Below, in pieces: positions 46,490-55,060 of a stretch of 64,000 bases of DNA. A model generated the notes under the pieces. That model was given only the letters and a program-made list of their open reading frames with translations, did no database searches and was not told where the DNA came from. Each line of letters opens with the position of its first letter. Position 1 is the stretch's first letter. The position numbers were made by a program, and so were the translations under genes. The stretch spans positions 104,501 through 168,500 of the forward strand of contig NZ_CP146991.1 in the NCBI RefSeq assembly GCF_001941975.2. The letters run 5' to 3'. Source of the DNA: Sporomusa sphaeroides DSM 2875. GTDB lineage: Bacteria > Bacillota > Negativicutes > Sporomusales > Sporomusaceae.

Positions 46490-47983
46490 ATGGAGATATT
46501 GCTAGTCGAAGACGACCGGCATAGCCGGGAGGCGGTAATGTGGTTTTTGCAGGAACAAGGACATAAGGTGACCGAGTGTGATAATGCCCGGGAGGCACTG
46601 GCTAAATGGAGGGTAGGAGATTATCCGCTGATAATCTCAGATATTCAGATGCCTGGCATGTCGGGATTGGAGCTGGCAAACGCCATTAACGGACAGCCTG
46701 ACAGTTGGCGCACCGATGTTGTATTATTTACCGGCTATGGGGATATGAAAACCGCAGTGGCGGCACTGCGGGCAGGAGCCTATGATTATTTGCTGAAACC
46801 TGTGGATGCTGAAGAGCTGGCGACAGTTATTCAGCGGGTAGCGGAACACCAGGCTTTGTTGCGGGAAAACCGGGAGCTAACTAAGAATTTTGATGCCCGG
46901 CTTAAATCAGCGACAATGCATACAGTACAGGAGTTAACCCAGATGCGCAAGCTGGTGGCAGAGACGGTAATGGGTAAGGTCGGCTTTTTTTCTCCCCAAA
47001 TGCAGGCAATAAAGGCCATGGCGCTACGGTATAATGAAGACAGAACAATTCCAGTACTGCTGCAGGGAGAAACAGGTACAGGCAAAGAAGTGATTGCCCG
47101 TCTCATCCATTATGGTTCGGAGCTTGATTCGGCGGCAGCTCCGCTGGTTGAATTGAATTGTGCAGCCATTCCGCACAATTTATTTGAAAGCGAGTTGTTC
47201 GGTTATGAAGGCGGCGCTTTTAGCGGCAGCTTAGGACAAGGAAAAAAAGGCAAGCTGGATGCTGCGGCCGGCGGTACGCTGCTTTTGGACGAGGTAGCCG
47301 AGATGCCGACGGAAATCCAGGCTAAACTGCTCCGGGTCGTTGAGACCAAAGAATACTACCGGCTGGGTGGTTTGCAAAAAATAAAGGCAAATGTACGGAT
47401 TATTTGTGCTACTAACGTTGATTTGGATAAAAAAATGCAAGAGGGGTCATTTCGCAGTGACCTGTATTACCGCCTGAAAATAGGCCATCTGGTTATTCCG
47501 CCATTAAGAGAGCGGCAGGAAGATATCGTGCCGCTGGCGGCAATGTTTTTACGGGAGTTTTCCCAAGCCAGGAAAAAACGTTTTAGCGGCATTAATAACG
47601 GGGCGCAGCAGCTCCTGCAAACATATAATTGGCCGGGAAATGTGCGGGAGCTGCGCAATGCCATAGAGTGGGCCGTTTTTATGTATAACGAGGAAGAACT
47701 ACAGCCATGCCACCTCGAAAAGGTTGTTAAAGGAACCTTAGTGCCTGCCGGCGGCAGGGCAGCTGTCGCCACTGGCGAAAGGCGCATTATCCTGCCTTTG
47801 CCGGAGTCAGGACTGTCAATAAAAGCATATAATGATCTTATTGTTCAAGCAGTTCTGGATGCTCACCACGGCAATCAGACGGCCGCGGCTAAGTATCTGG
47901 ATATGTCGCTTAGAGCTTTTTGTTACCGTTTAGAGCAGATGCGCGGCAGGCAAGCCGATAACGAAGCAAGTTCCAAACAATAA
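46490..47983 (+). CDS. NtrC-family sigma-54-dependent response regulator
   Basis: A 497-residue activator. The receiver domain (residues 1-120) carries the acidic pocket VEDD and the phospho-acceptor in IISDIQMPG. The AAA+ domain has Walker A GETGTGKE, Walker B GGTLLLDEVAEM and the sigma-54 contact loop GAFSGS, a conservative variant of GAFTGA. The C-terminal Fis-type helix-turn-helix is HHGNQTAAAKYLDMSLRAFCYRL. GGAGGCAAGG precedes the ATG. It is cotranscribed with the kinase. The sigma-54 promoters at 43078 and 48125 are its likely targets. Confidence 0.94.
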   Translation: MEILLVEDDRHSREAVMWFLQEQGHKVTECDNAREALAKWRVGDYPLIISDIQMPGMSGLELANAINGQPDSWRTDVVLFTGYGDMKTAVAALRAGAYDYLLKPVDAEELATVIQRVAEHQALLRENRELTKNFDARLKSATMHTVQELTQMRKLVAETVMGKVGFFSPQMQAIKAMALRYNEDRTIPVLLQGETGTGKEVIARLIHYGSELDSAAAPLVELNCAAIPHNLFESELFGYEGGAFSGSLGQGKKGKLDAAAGGTLLLDEVAEMPTEIQAKLLRVVETKEYYRLGGLQKIKANVRIICATNVDLDKKMQEGSFRSDLYYRLKIGHLVIPPLRERQEDIVPLAAMFLREFSQARKKRFSGINNGAQQLLQTYNWPGNVRELRNAIEWAVFMYNEEELQPCHLEKVVKGTLVPAGGRAAVATGERRIILPLPESGLSIKAYNDLIVQAVLDAHHGNQTAAAKYLDMSLRAFCYRLEQMRGRQADNEASSKQ

Positions 47984-48020
47984 TTGCATAGTATTGCCGG
48001 TATGACTATGCAATTATTGT
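47977..48020. promoter_or_regulatory. long inverted repeat carrying TTGCATAG sites
   Basis: A perfect 16-bp inverted repeat with a 12-nt loop that begins at the response-regulator stop. Each arm contains TTGCATAGT or its complement, the same core as the two candidate activator sites. It may be a terminator, a second activator site, or both; no T-tract follows. Confidence 0.55.
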
Positions 48021-48025
48021 CGAAA

Positions 48026-48040
48026 ATGCATAGGATGCAA
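48026..48040. promoter_or_regulatory. candidate upstream activating sequence, site 2
   Basis: ATGCATAGGATGCAA is near-identical to site 1 at 42988-43003 (spacer one base shorter) and about 90 bp upstream of the second sigma-54 promoter. Confidence 0.65.
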
Positions 48041-48124
48041 TTGACGAAAAGAGAAAAGTTTTGTTGAAAAAAGTAAGATAATATCTGTGTTCGCGGCAAG
48101 CGTAACCCTGCTGTCCTTTAAGAC

Positions 48125-48140
48125 TGGCATGATTGTTGCA
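48125..48140 (+). promoter_or_regulatory. sigma-54 promoter 2 (upstream of the chemoreceptor gene)
   Basis: TGGCATGATTGTTGCA fits TGGCAY-N5-TTGCW exactly with the correct GG-N10-GC spacing. It lies 50 bp before the chemoreceptor start. Confidence 0.8.
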
Positions 48141-48189
48141 TCATTCACAAATGCAACGAAATTATGTCCAGAAAGGCGAGGGAAATCAA

Positions 48190-49878
48190 ATGAATATCAC
48201 GATTGGTAAAAAAATTACGGGAGGCTTCTTGCTTGTTGTTGGTCTGGTAGCAATCATGAGTATTTTTAGTTATTTCAAAATCGGCGAAATCGAGGAATCT
48301 TATGAACAAACCATGAACAATAACTTGGAAAAAATGCGTATGACCCAAGGGTTTGCTGCCGATTTAGCCAATGAGGCGGTAGCTATGAGAAGGTTCAATT
48401 TCACCGGTGATGTGTCAGATTTACCGGTTTTTGAGGAATATCGGAAAAGCTCTGAAGAAAAGCTGACTGTTTTACAACAAATGATACAAACCGGAAGAGG
48501 GAAGGAACTTCTCCAGCAGATGAAGGCCGACAAGACTGCCTATGAGGCAATTGCCCAAAAATCGATAGCGGCTAAACAGGCAAACAACCTCGAACAAGTT
48601 GCACTGCATATGCAGGCAGCAGGTGGGCCTTATAAGGCGGCAATGGGTGCGGCCGAGGAATTGGTACAAGAAATCGAAGTAATTGTCCGGGCGGAAGCGC
48701 AAACTCAGTCAGAAACGGCTAAAGAAAGCCAGATGCTGATATTGATTATTAACATTCTGGTAGCCTGTATCGCGGTTGCTATTGGGATCTTACTCAGCCG
48801 AAGCATTGCCAATCCGCTGAAACGGATAACGGTTGCCTCCGGTGAAATTGCACAGGGTAATCTGACCCATGAAGATGTTATTATTGATTCTGCAGATGAA
48901 ATTGGTCAGGTAGCACGGGCCTTTGTTACCATGAAGGCCAATCTGAAACAATTAATTCGGCAAATTGCTGCAACCACTGAGCAGGTGGCGGCCTCTTCCG
49001 AGGAACTGACTGCCAGTGCCGAACAGTCGGCCCAGGCAACTGAGCAGGTAGCCTCAACCGTCAATGACGTGGCCACAGGGGCGGAAAGACAAGTGAGCGC
49101 CGTTGTTACGGCGGCTTCGGTTGTGGAACAAATGTCTGCCGGTATTCAGCAGGTGGCGGTAAATGCCAATGATGTGGCCCGGATGGCGGATAGGGCGGCG
49201 ACCACAGCCCGGCAGGGGGATACGGCTGTGGATGCCGCAATCACCCAAATGGCCAGCATTGAAAAGACGGTGGCCGGTTCGGCGCAGGTAGTGACAAAGC
49301 TAGGTGAACGCTCCACGGAAATTGGACAAATTGTCAATACTATCTCAGGGATTGCCGGGCAGACAAACCTGTTGGCGCTAAACGCCGCAATTGAGGCGGC
49401 CCGTGCCGGGGAGCAAGGCCGGGGCTTTGCCGTAGTGGCCGAAGAGGTGCGCAAGCTGGCTGAACAGTCCCAGGAAGCGGCCAAACAGATTGCCGCCCTG
49501 ATTGGAGAAATCCAGACTGAGACGGAAAACTCGGTTGTGGCTATTAATGAAGGTTCGCGGGAGGCAAAAATCGGCGGTGAAGTCGTCAATACTGCCGGCA
49601 AAGCATTTAAGGAGATTGTTGATCTTATTGGCGCTGTTTCAGAGCAAATCGGGGAAATCTCAGCTTCCATCCAGCAAATGTCGGCAGCCAGTCAACAAAT
49701 TGTAACAGCTGTACGGGATATTGATAAAATCAGTAAAGATACCGCCGGGCAAACACAAACAATTTCGGCGGCAACAGAAGAAACCTCAGCCTCAATGGAA
49801 GAAATTGCCGCTTCCAGCCAGGCGCTCGCCCAACTGGCGGAAAATTTACAGACAGCAGTGCAGAAGTTTAGATTGTAA
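48190..49878 (+). CDS. methyl-accepting chemotaxis protein (4HB sensor)
   Basis: A 562-residue chemoreceptor. Membrane helices at about residues 10-30 and 185-205 bracket a helical periplasmic 4HB_MCP-type sensor. A HAMP domain ([22 protein letters not shown]) and the long cytoplasmic signalling coiled coil follow, with the conserved hairpin tip [20 protein letters not shown] and [19 protein letters not shown] 48190 follows GGCGAGGG; an ATG at 48133 would place 19 polar residues before the first helix and lies over the sigma-54 promoter. It is probably transcribed by sigma-54 under the adjacent two-component system. Confidence 0.93.
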   Translation: MNITIGKKITGGFLLVVGLVAIMSIFSYFKIGEIEESYEQTMNNNLEKMRMTQGFAADLANEAVAMRRFNFTGDVSDLPVFEEYRKSSEEKLTVLQQMIQTGRGKELLQQMKADKTAYEAIAQKSIAAKQANNLEQVALHMQAAGGPYKAAMGAAEELVQEIEVIVRAEAQTQSETAKESQMLILIINILVACIAVAIGILLSRSIANPLKRITVASGEIAQGNLTHEDVIIDSADEIGQVARAFVTMKANLKQLIRQIAATTEQVAASSEELTASAEQSAQATEQVASTVNDVATGAERQVSAVVTAASVVEQMSAGIQQVAVNANDVARMADRAATTARQGDTAVDAAITQMASIEKTVAGSAQVVTKLGERSTEIGQIVNTISGIAGQTNLLALNAAIEAARAGEQGRGFAVVAEEVRKLAEQSQEAAKQIAALIGEIQTETENSVVAINEGSREAKIGGEVVNTAGKAFKEIVDLIGAVSEQIGEISASIQQMSAASQQIVTAVRDIDKISKDTAGQTQTISAATEETSASMEEIAASSQALAQLAENLQTAVQKFRL

Positions 49879-49894
49879 AAAAGGCGATACAATG

Positions 49895-49940
49895 ACATTC
49901 CTGGGGGATAAAAATTATCCCTTGGGAATGTATTTTTTTT
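49895..49940 (+). terminator. terminator after the chemoreceptor gene
   Basis: Imperfect 16-bp stem beginning ACATTCC and ending GGAATGT, followed by a T8 run. Confidence 0.85.
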
Positions 49941-49951
49941 ACGAATATATA

Positions 49952-50013
49952 TTGACAAAAATTGGGCAATGGCAGTACAATGAAATCAATACTATACCAA
50001 TTCAGTATTGATT
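49952..50013 (+). promoter_or_regulatory. promoter and candidate Rrf2 operator of the cyd operon
   Basis: TTGACA (49952-49957), 18-bp spacer, TACAAT (49976-49981). Just downstream is a perfect inverted repeat AATCAATACT-N10-AGTATTGATT (49984-50013), covering the transcription start. The position predicts repression of the Rrf2-cydAB transcript by the Rrf2 protein itself. Confidence 0.78.
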
Positions 50014-50042
50014 AATTATGACAACTAGAAAGAGGTGATGCT

Positions 50043-50462
50043 GTGCAGCTTAATCAGGCCACAGATTATGCATTCCGGGTAGTATTATATCTTGCGGGGC
50101 TGCCGTCAGGGACGGTGGAAAGCGGTGTAATTATTGCCGAGCGCCAGAATATACCCTACCGGTTTCTCCAGAAGATTGTACGCATGCTGGCAGCGGCCGG
50201 GCTGGTGAAATCGTATCGCGGGGTAGAGGGCGGGTTTGCCCTGGCAAAATCGCCGGACAATATCACATTATATGATGTTATTACCGCTATGGAAGGGCCG
50301 CTCGGTATACACCGCTGTCTGGCCGAACGCAATGCCTGCAATAAAAGCTGCGGGCAGGAGTGCCCGGTGCATCATGCGCTGGCAGGCATTCAGGAACGGC
50401 TGGCAGCCGATTTATCAAGTGTGACTTTTGCAGCATTAGCTGCTGAAGCTAAAATTAAGTAG
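50043..50462 (+). CDS. Rrf2-family transcriptional regulator
   Basis: A 139-residue winged-helix regulator. The N-terminus LNQATDYAFRVVLYLA, recognition region IPYRFLQKIVRMLAAAGLVKS and wing RGVEGGFALAKSP are typical. Four cysteines (HRCLAERNACNKSCGQEC) sit where IscR/NsrR/RsrR proteins bind an iron-sulfur cluster, but the spacing C-x6-C-x3-C-x3-C is not that of IscR. An O2-, NO- or redox-sensing role is likely because cydAB follows 11 bp downstream. GTG 50043 follows AGAAAGGTGATG. Confidence 0.9.
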   Translation: MQLNQATDYAFRVVLYLAGLPSGTVESGVIIAERQNIPYRFLQKIVRMLAAAGLVKSYRGVEGGFALAKSPDNITLYDVITAMEGPLGIHRCLAERNACNKSCGQECPVHHALAGIQERLAADLSSVTFAALAAEAKIK

Positions 50463-50473
50463 GAGGTAGGAGT

Positions 50474-51859
50474 ATGGAAGAATTACTTTTATCCCGCTGG
50501 CAATTCGGGATAACGACAGTCTATCATTTTCTGTTTGTGCCGCTGACGATCGGACTGTCGCTGATTATCGCCATTCTGGAAACTATCTATGTCCGCACCG
50601 GTAATGAAATGTATAAGCAGCAAACCAAGTTTTGGGGCAAACTATTTCTTATTAATTTTGCCATGGGTGTGGTCACAGGTATTGTTCAGGAATTTCATTT
50701 CGGGATGAACTGGTCTGAGTATTCCCGGTTTATGGGCGATATCTTTGGTGCGCCGCTGGCGCTGGAGGCGCTTACCGCCTTTTATCTGGAATCCATTTTC
50801 TTGGGGTTATGGATTTTCGGCTGGGACCGTATACCCAAAGTGCTGCATGCTGCCAGTATCTGGATTGTGGCACTGGCTACCAATCTTTCGGCCTTTTGGA
50901 TTCTGGTTGCCAACTCTTTTATGCAGAATCCTGTGGGGTATGCCCTGCGAAACGGCCGCGCAGAAATGACCGACTTTATCGCACTTATTACTAATCCCTA
51001 TGTTTTCTACCAGTTTCCGCATACTGTCTTATCAGGTTTGGTCACTGCCGGCTTCTTCGTACTTGCCATCAGTGCCTATCACCTGATCCGGAAAACCCAT
51101 GTGGATTTTTTCCGGGCATCCTTTAAACTGGGGCTTGTCTGGACGACAATCAGTTTGTTCCTCTTAATGGGCAGCGGTCATGCCCAGACACAGTTTATTG
51201 CCAAGGCGCAGCCCATGAAGCTGGCTGCCGCCGAAGCCTTGTGGGAAACGGCCAATCCGGCGCCTTTTGCCGTAGCCGCCCTGATTGATGAGGAGAACAA
51301 AACCAATTCATTTGAAATCAAGATTCCGGCCATGCTGTCGCTTATGGCTAATAATGATCCCAACACTCCGATCAGGGGGATTAATGATATTGAAAAAGAG
51401 TATATTGCCAAGTATGGCCCCGGCAACTATGTGCCGGCAGTAACCCCGGTATTTTGGAGCTTCCGCATTATGGTGGCCGCAGGCAGTGCGATGATGCTGA
51501 TTGTGCTGGCAGCCGGTTTTCTGTGGTGGCGCGGCCAACTGGAGGCCAAACCCTGTGTACTGAAAGCAGTGTTATGGAGTTTGCCGCTGCCGTATATCGC
51601 CAATTCGACAGGCTGGTTTGTCACCGAAGGCGGGCGTCAACCCTGGATTGTGGTTGGCTTGCAGCGGGTGGAAGAGGCGGTATCGCCGTCAGTTGGCGCA
51701 GGCAGCATCTGGATTTCGCTGATTGGCTTTACCGTGGTGTACGCTTTGCTGGCCATTGCCGCCATATATCTTGTGCAGAAGTTTGTGCGGCAAGGTCCGG
51801 TGGATACTCCGGTTACTCCGACTAAACCGGCAGCAAAGGGGGCGACATTGTGGAGTTAA
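50474..51859 (+). CDS. cydA: cytochrome bd quinol oxidase subunit I
   Basis: A 461-residue CydA, which oxidises quinol and reduces O2 at the heme d site. The N-terminal RWQFGITTVYHFLFVPLTIGL contains the heme b595/d histidine region, and FHFGMNWSEYSRFMGDIFGAPLALEAL is a strong family signature. The heme b558 His and Met lie further on. The Q-loop is of the short type. In an anaerobe it probably scavenges oxygen. AGGAGGTAGG precedes the ATG. Confidence 0.96.
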   Translation: MEELLLSRWQFGITTVYHFLFVPLTIGLSLIIAILETIYVRTGNEMYKQQTKFWGKLFLINFAMGVVTGIVQEFHFGMNWSEYSRFMGDIFGAPLALEALTAFYLESIFLGLWIFGWDRIPKVLHAASIWIVALATNLSAFWILVANSFMQNPVGYALRNGRAEMTDFIALITNPYVFYQFPHTVLSGLVTAGFFVLAISAYHLIRKTHVDFFRASFKLGLVWTTISLFLLMGSGHAQTQFIAKAQPMKLAAAEALWETANPAPFAVAALIDEENKTNSFEIKIPAMLSLMANNDPNTPIRGINDIEKEYIAKYGPGNYVPAVTPVFWSFRIMVAAGSAMMLIVLAAGFLWWRGQLEAKPCVLKAVLWSLPLPYIANSTGWFVTEGGRQPWIVVGLQRVEEAVSPSVGAGSIWISLIGFTVVYALLAIAAIYLVQKFVRQGPVDTPVTPTKPAAKGATLWS

Positions 51860-52854
51860 GTGTACTGTGGTTTGTTCTGGTTACGGTGCTGTTTATTGGC
51901 TTCTTTTTCCTGGAAGGGTTTGACTATGGCGTAGGGATACTGCTTCCTGTTTTGGGGAAAAACGATACCGAACGCCGGGTGCTGATTAACACTATCGGCC
52001 CGGTTTGGGATGGCAACGAGGTATGGATGATTACCGCCGGCGGAGCCATGTTTGCCGCCTTTCCACACGTGTATGCCACCATGTTCAGCGGTTTTTACCT
52101 GGCCTTGTTCCTCATGCTGATGGCCCTCATTGTGCGTGGTGTGGCCTTTGAATTTCGCAGTAAGGATGAAAATCCTGCCTGGCGCACAACCTGGGACTGG
52201 CTGATTTTTTTCGGCAGCGCGATACCTGCCTTGCTCTGGGGCGTTGCTGTTGCCAATTTAATCAAAGGTGTTCCCATCAACGCGAATATGCAGTATGTCG
52301 GTACTTTCTTCGATTTGCTTAGTCCCTATACGCTGGTTGGCGGTCTGGCCTTCCTGCTGGTCTTTATCTTCCATGGCGCTATGTATCTGACACTCAAAAC
52401 CACCGGCGAGATGGTGGAACGCGCCCGGAAGGCTGCTGTTAAGGCCGGGGTGCCGGCAGCCGTATTCTGCCTGATGCTTGTTGGTATGACCTATACCAAT
52501 ACCGATTTATTTGCCAGTACCGGCGCAGGCATAACTCTCTGGGGGGCAGTTGTCTTGTTTGTCGGCGCCTATGCCGCCGTGTATGCCAAACGCTATGGCC
52601 TGGGCTTTACTTTAAGCAGTCTGACGATTGCCTTCACGACAGTAGCTTTTTTCTGGGGCCTGTTTCCCCGGCTTATGGTATCCAGTCTCAATCCGGCCTG
52701 GAGCCTGACAATCACCAATGCGTCATCGTCGCAGTATACCTTGCAGATCATGACAGTGGCGGCGCTGGCACTGGTACCTGTCGTGCTTGTCTACCAAGGC
52801 TGGGTATACTGGACCTTCCGCAAGCGGGTTACGGCTAAAGACCTGGAGTATTGA
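51850..52854 (+). CDS. cydB: cytochrome bd quinol oxidase subunit II
   Basis: A 334-residue membrane subunit with FFFLEGFDYGVGILLP and GPVWDGNEVWMITAGGAMFAAFP signatures and about eight helices. GTG 51850 overlaps the end of cydA by 10 bp. The CydDC exporter genes often found downstream are absent here. Confidence 0.96.
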   Translation: MELSVLWFVLVTVLFIGFFFLEGFDYGVGILLPVLGKNDTERRVLINTIGPVWDGNEVWMITAGGAMFAAFPHVYATMFSGFYLALFLMLMALIVRGVAFEFRSKDENPAWRTTWDWLIFFGSAIPALLWGVAVANLIKGVPINANMQYVGTFFDLLSPYTLVGGLAFLLVFIFHGAMYLTLKTTGEMVERARKAAVKAGVPAAVFCLMLVGMTYTNTDLFASTGAGITLWGAVVLFVGAYAAVYAKRYGLGFTLSSLTIAFTTVAFFWGLFPRLMVSSLNPAWSLTITNASSSQYTLQIMTVAALALVPVVLVYQGWVYWTFRKRVTAKDLEY

Positions 52855-52933
52855 TTCAGCGACTAAGCGACAGTACCTTGCGGAACTTAAAATGTAGGTG
52901 GCGTAAGATACTAGGTACGGGTGGTGAGGGGCT

Positions 52934-55039
52934 ATGGCGTTACAGGACGAGGATAAAGAGTATTTATGGCAGTTATCCTGGATTTATCCCGGTGGTTATA
53001 TAACCGAGCTTGAAAGCTTGGCAGAAGCTGTGATTAAGGAGCAGCTGGCCGGCGGGGAGCGTCAGAATATCCGGGAAATCGTCTGGGGAATTATGGCGAA
53101 AATCCAGCCGGAACAGGAGAATGACTTGTCAGAAGCTGCGGCTGACGATGCCGCAGCGGCTCAGGCGGAGGCTGAAGCTGTTATACGGGAAAAGGTACTG
53201 GCAGCTCTGCGTGACGGCCAGCCCCACCTCCCGGCTGAAATGGGGCCGGAGGTAATTGGTCACCTGGTGGAAGCGCTGGCAGGCAAGGATGAACTGGCGG
53301 CTAATGCCCGGGAAGCCCTTACGCGCTTAACTGACGGCAGTGCTATTGATACCTTATGCGGGCTGTGGGCCGAGTCCCGCAACCCGCACCTGGAGCAAAT
53401 CATTCTGGATGCCGGTTATCTGGCATCACAGCCACTGGGATTAAGACTTTTAACTGTGCTCAAGACCGGTGCCGACAGACGGATGCTGGCAGAAGGCCCG
53501 GCACTGATCCCGGAGTTGCTGGCGGCAGTGGATGATGCCGATAGAAGCATTGCCGGGCGGGCCAGGCGTCTGTTGCTGACCCTGACTGACCGGCAGGCCA
53601 TTAATGCGGTATGCGAAATGGTGCTTGCCGGAGAAAACGAGCGGCTGAAACATTGGGCGGCCATTGCCCGTTACGCTCCGGCCACAGCCAGTAAAGCCGC
53701 TCTCTATTATTGCATTACCGGACAGTGGGAGAACTATTATGCACTTGACTGGCAAGAGACCAGGCCTTTGCTGACCAAAGGCTATAATCAGGCCACTCCT
53801 GCCGAGCGGCAGCTGTTTTTGGCAGCTGCCCGCCGCAGCGGTCACAGTTTGCTGCTGGCCGGGCTGTTATTGGAAGGCGGCAGCCGGGATGAGTATGAAG
53901 AGCTTACCGATGACGACTGGGCAGCCATGCTGGATATGCTGGTCAGTCAGGAACGCTGGCAGGAGCTGTACCGTTTGACGTATCGGGCGCCGGCCGGCTG
54001 GGCTGCCGAGATTGTGCTGGCTTTGGACAGTGCCGGCTGGGTGCCGAAGAACTGGGAGTATACAGGCTGGGAAAAAATTTGTGCCAACTGCCCGCCGGCC
54101 GGCCGGGAGCTGTTTGTGCCGGCCGGAAGGCAGCCGGTTATGCTGGAGACGCAGGAGGTGCAAGCGGTCATTGAATGTGTTGCCATCCATCCAAATGGGC
54201 GGATTGTGGCCGGCGGCGGCAGCGACGGGCGGCTGCGCCTGTGGCAGGTGGCCAGCGGCAGCCTGTGGCGTACGGTAGACCTGCATACTGACGGTATTAC
54301 GGCAATAACCTTTACCCCGGATGGCCGTTATCTGGTGACTGCCGGCCGGGAGGCCAAGGTGCATGTCTGGCACATGCCTGATATTAAATGGGTGAGCAGT
54401 GTCAGCGGTCAGCCTGGCTTGGTTACTGCCATAACAGCCGATAACGGCGGCCGGCTGTTGGCGCTGGCATGTCCCGGCGGTGTGCTGCCGGCACGGGTTT
54501 GGACCTGGGACGGAGCGTACATGAACAACCGGGGACAGTATCCCGGCAGCCTGTTTGCTGCCGGTACCCTGAATCTGGAGCAAAGCAAAGCGGCCGGCGG
54601 CGGACGGGACGGCAAAATCCGTATCTATACGCTGGCCGGCGGCAAGGGGGGGAATCGGTCCTGGGCAGCCCATGCCGGGCCGGTTAAGGCCATGCTGTTC
54701 AGCGGCGACGGGCGGCTGCTGATTACTCATGGTGCGGATGATATGATTAAGGTCTGGACAGTTGAGGGCAGTAAGCTCTTATGGAGCGCTGGCTGTTCGG
54801 GCAGGCTGCTGGCAGTCAGCCGTGATGCGGCTGTGGCCGCTGTGGCCGGACCTGGGGGCAGTATCGCCCTGCAGCAGCTGCGTTTTACCAAGCCGCTGGC
54901 GCTGGCAACTCATGCGGACTGGCAACAGGCGCTGGTGCTGCTGGCGGCGCCTGAATGCCCGCCGGAGGCCAGGCAGGCAACCGCCTTTTTCGAGGCTGTG
55001 CTGGCGGCTAAATTTCGTTATGATATTACTTTAGCGTGA
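52934..55039 (+). CDS. HEAT-like / WD40 repeat protein
   Basis: A 701-residue cytoplasmic scaffold-like protein. The N-terminal half (about residues 60-380) is alpha-helical with HEAT-like pairs (LVEALAGKDELAANAREALTRL and similar). The C-terminal half (about 410-640) forms a WD40 propeller with units such as IECVAIHPNGRIVAGGGSDG, ITAITFTPDGRYLVTAG and VKAMLFSGDGRLLITHGADD. No signal peptide or membrane helix. GAGGGG precedes the ATG. It heads the cluster that includes the Hsp70-like, DUF1257, AAA, DUF2997 and radical SAM genes, suggesting a role as substrate or assembly platform. Confidence 0.85.
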   Translation: MALQDEDKEYLWQLSWIYPGGYITELESLAEAVIKEQLAGGERQNIREIVWGIMAKIQPEQENDLSEAAADDAAAAQAEAEAVIREKVLAALRDGQPHLPAEMGPEVIGHLVEALAGKDELAANAREALTRLTDGSAIDTLCGLWAESRNPHLEQIILDAGYLASQPLGLRLLTVLKTGADRRMLAEGPALIPELLAAVDDADRSIAGRARRLLLTLTDRQAINAVCEMVLAGENERLKHWAAIARYAPATASKAALYYCITGQWENYYALDWQETRPLLTKGYNQATPAERQLFLAAARRSGHSLLLAGLLLEGGSRDEYEELTDDDWAAMLDMLVSQERWQELYRLTYRAPAGWAAEIVLALDSAGWVPKNWEYTGWEKICANCPPAGRELFVPAGRQPVMLETQEVQAVIECVAIHPNGRIVAGGGSDGRLRLWQVASGSLWRTVDLHTDGITAITFTPDGRYLVTAGREAKVHVWHMPDIKWVSSVSGQPGLVTAITADNGGRLLALACPGGVLPARVWTWDGAYMNNRGQYPGSLFAAGTLNLEQSKAAGGGRDGKIRIYTLAGGKGGNRSWAAHAGPVKAMLFSGDGRLLITHGADDMIKVWTVEGSKLLWSAGCSGRLLAVSRDAAVAAVAGPGGSIALQQLRFTKPLALATHADWQQALVLLAAPECPPEARQATAFFEAVLAAKFRYDITLA

Positions 55040-55060
55040 GTGTGGTAAGGGGTGATGCCA

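Noticed and set aside
52869-52895. AGTACCTTGCGG-ACTTAA stretch resembling one at 29305-29330
   Set aside because: The similarity is about 20 of 25 bases and the earlier copy lies inside the deacetylase coding sequence; too little to call a repeat.
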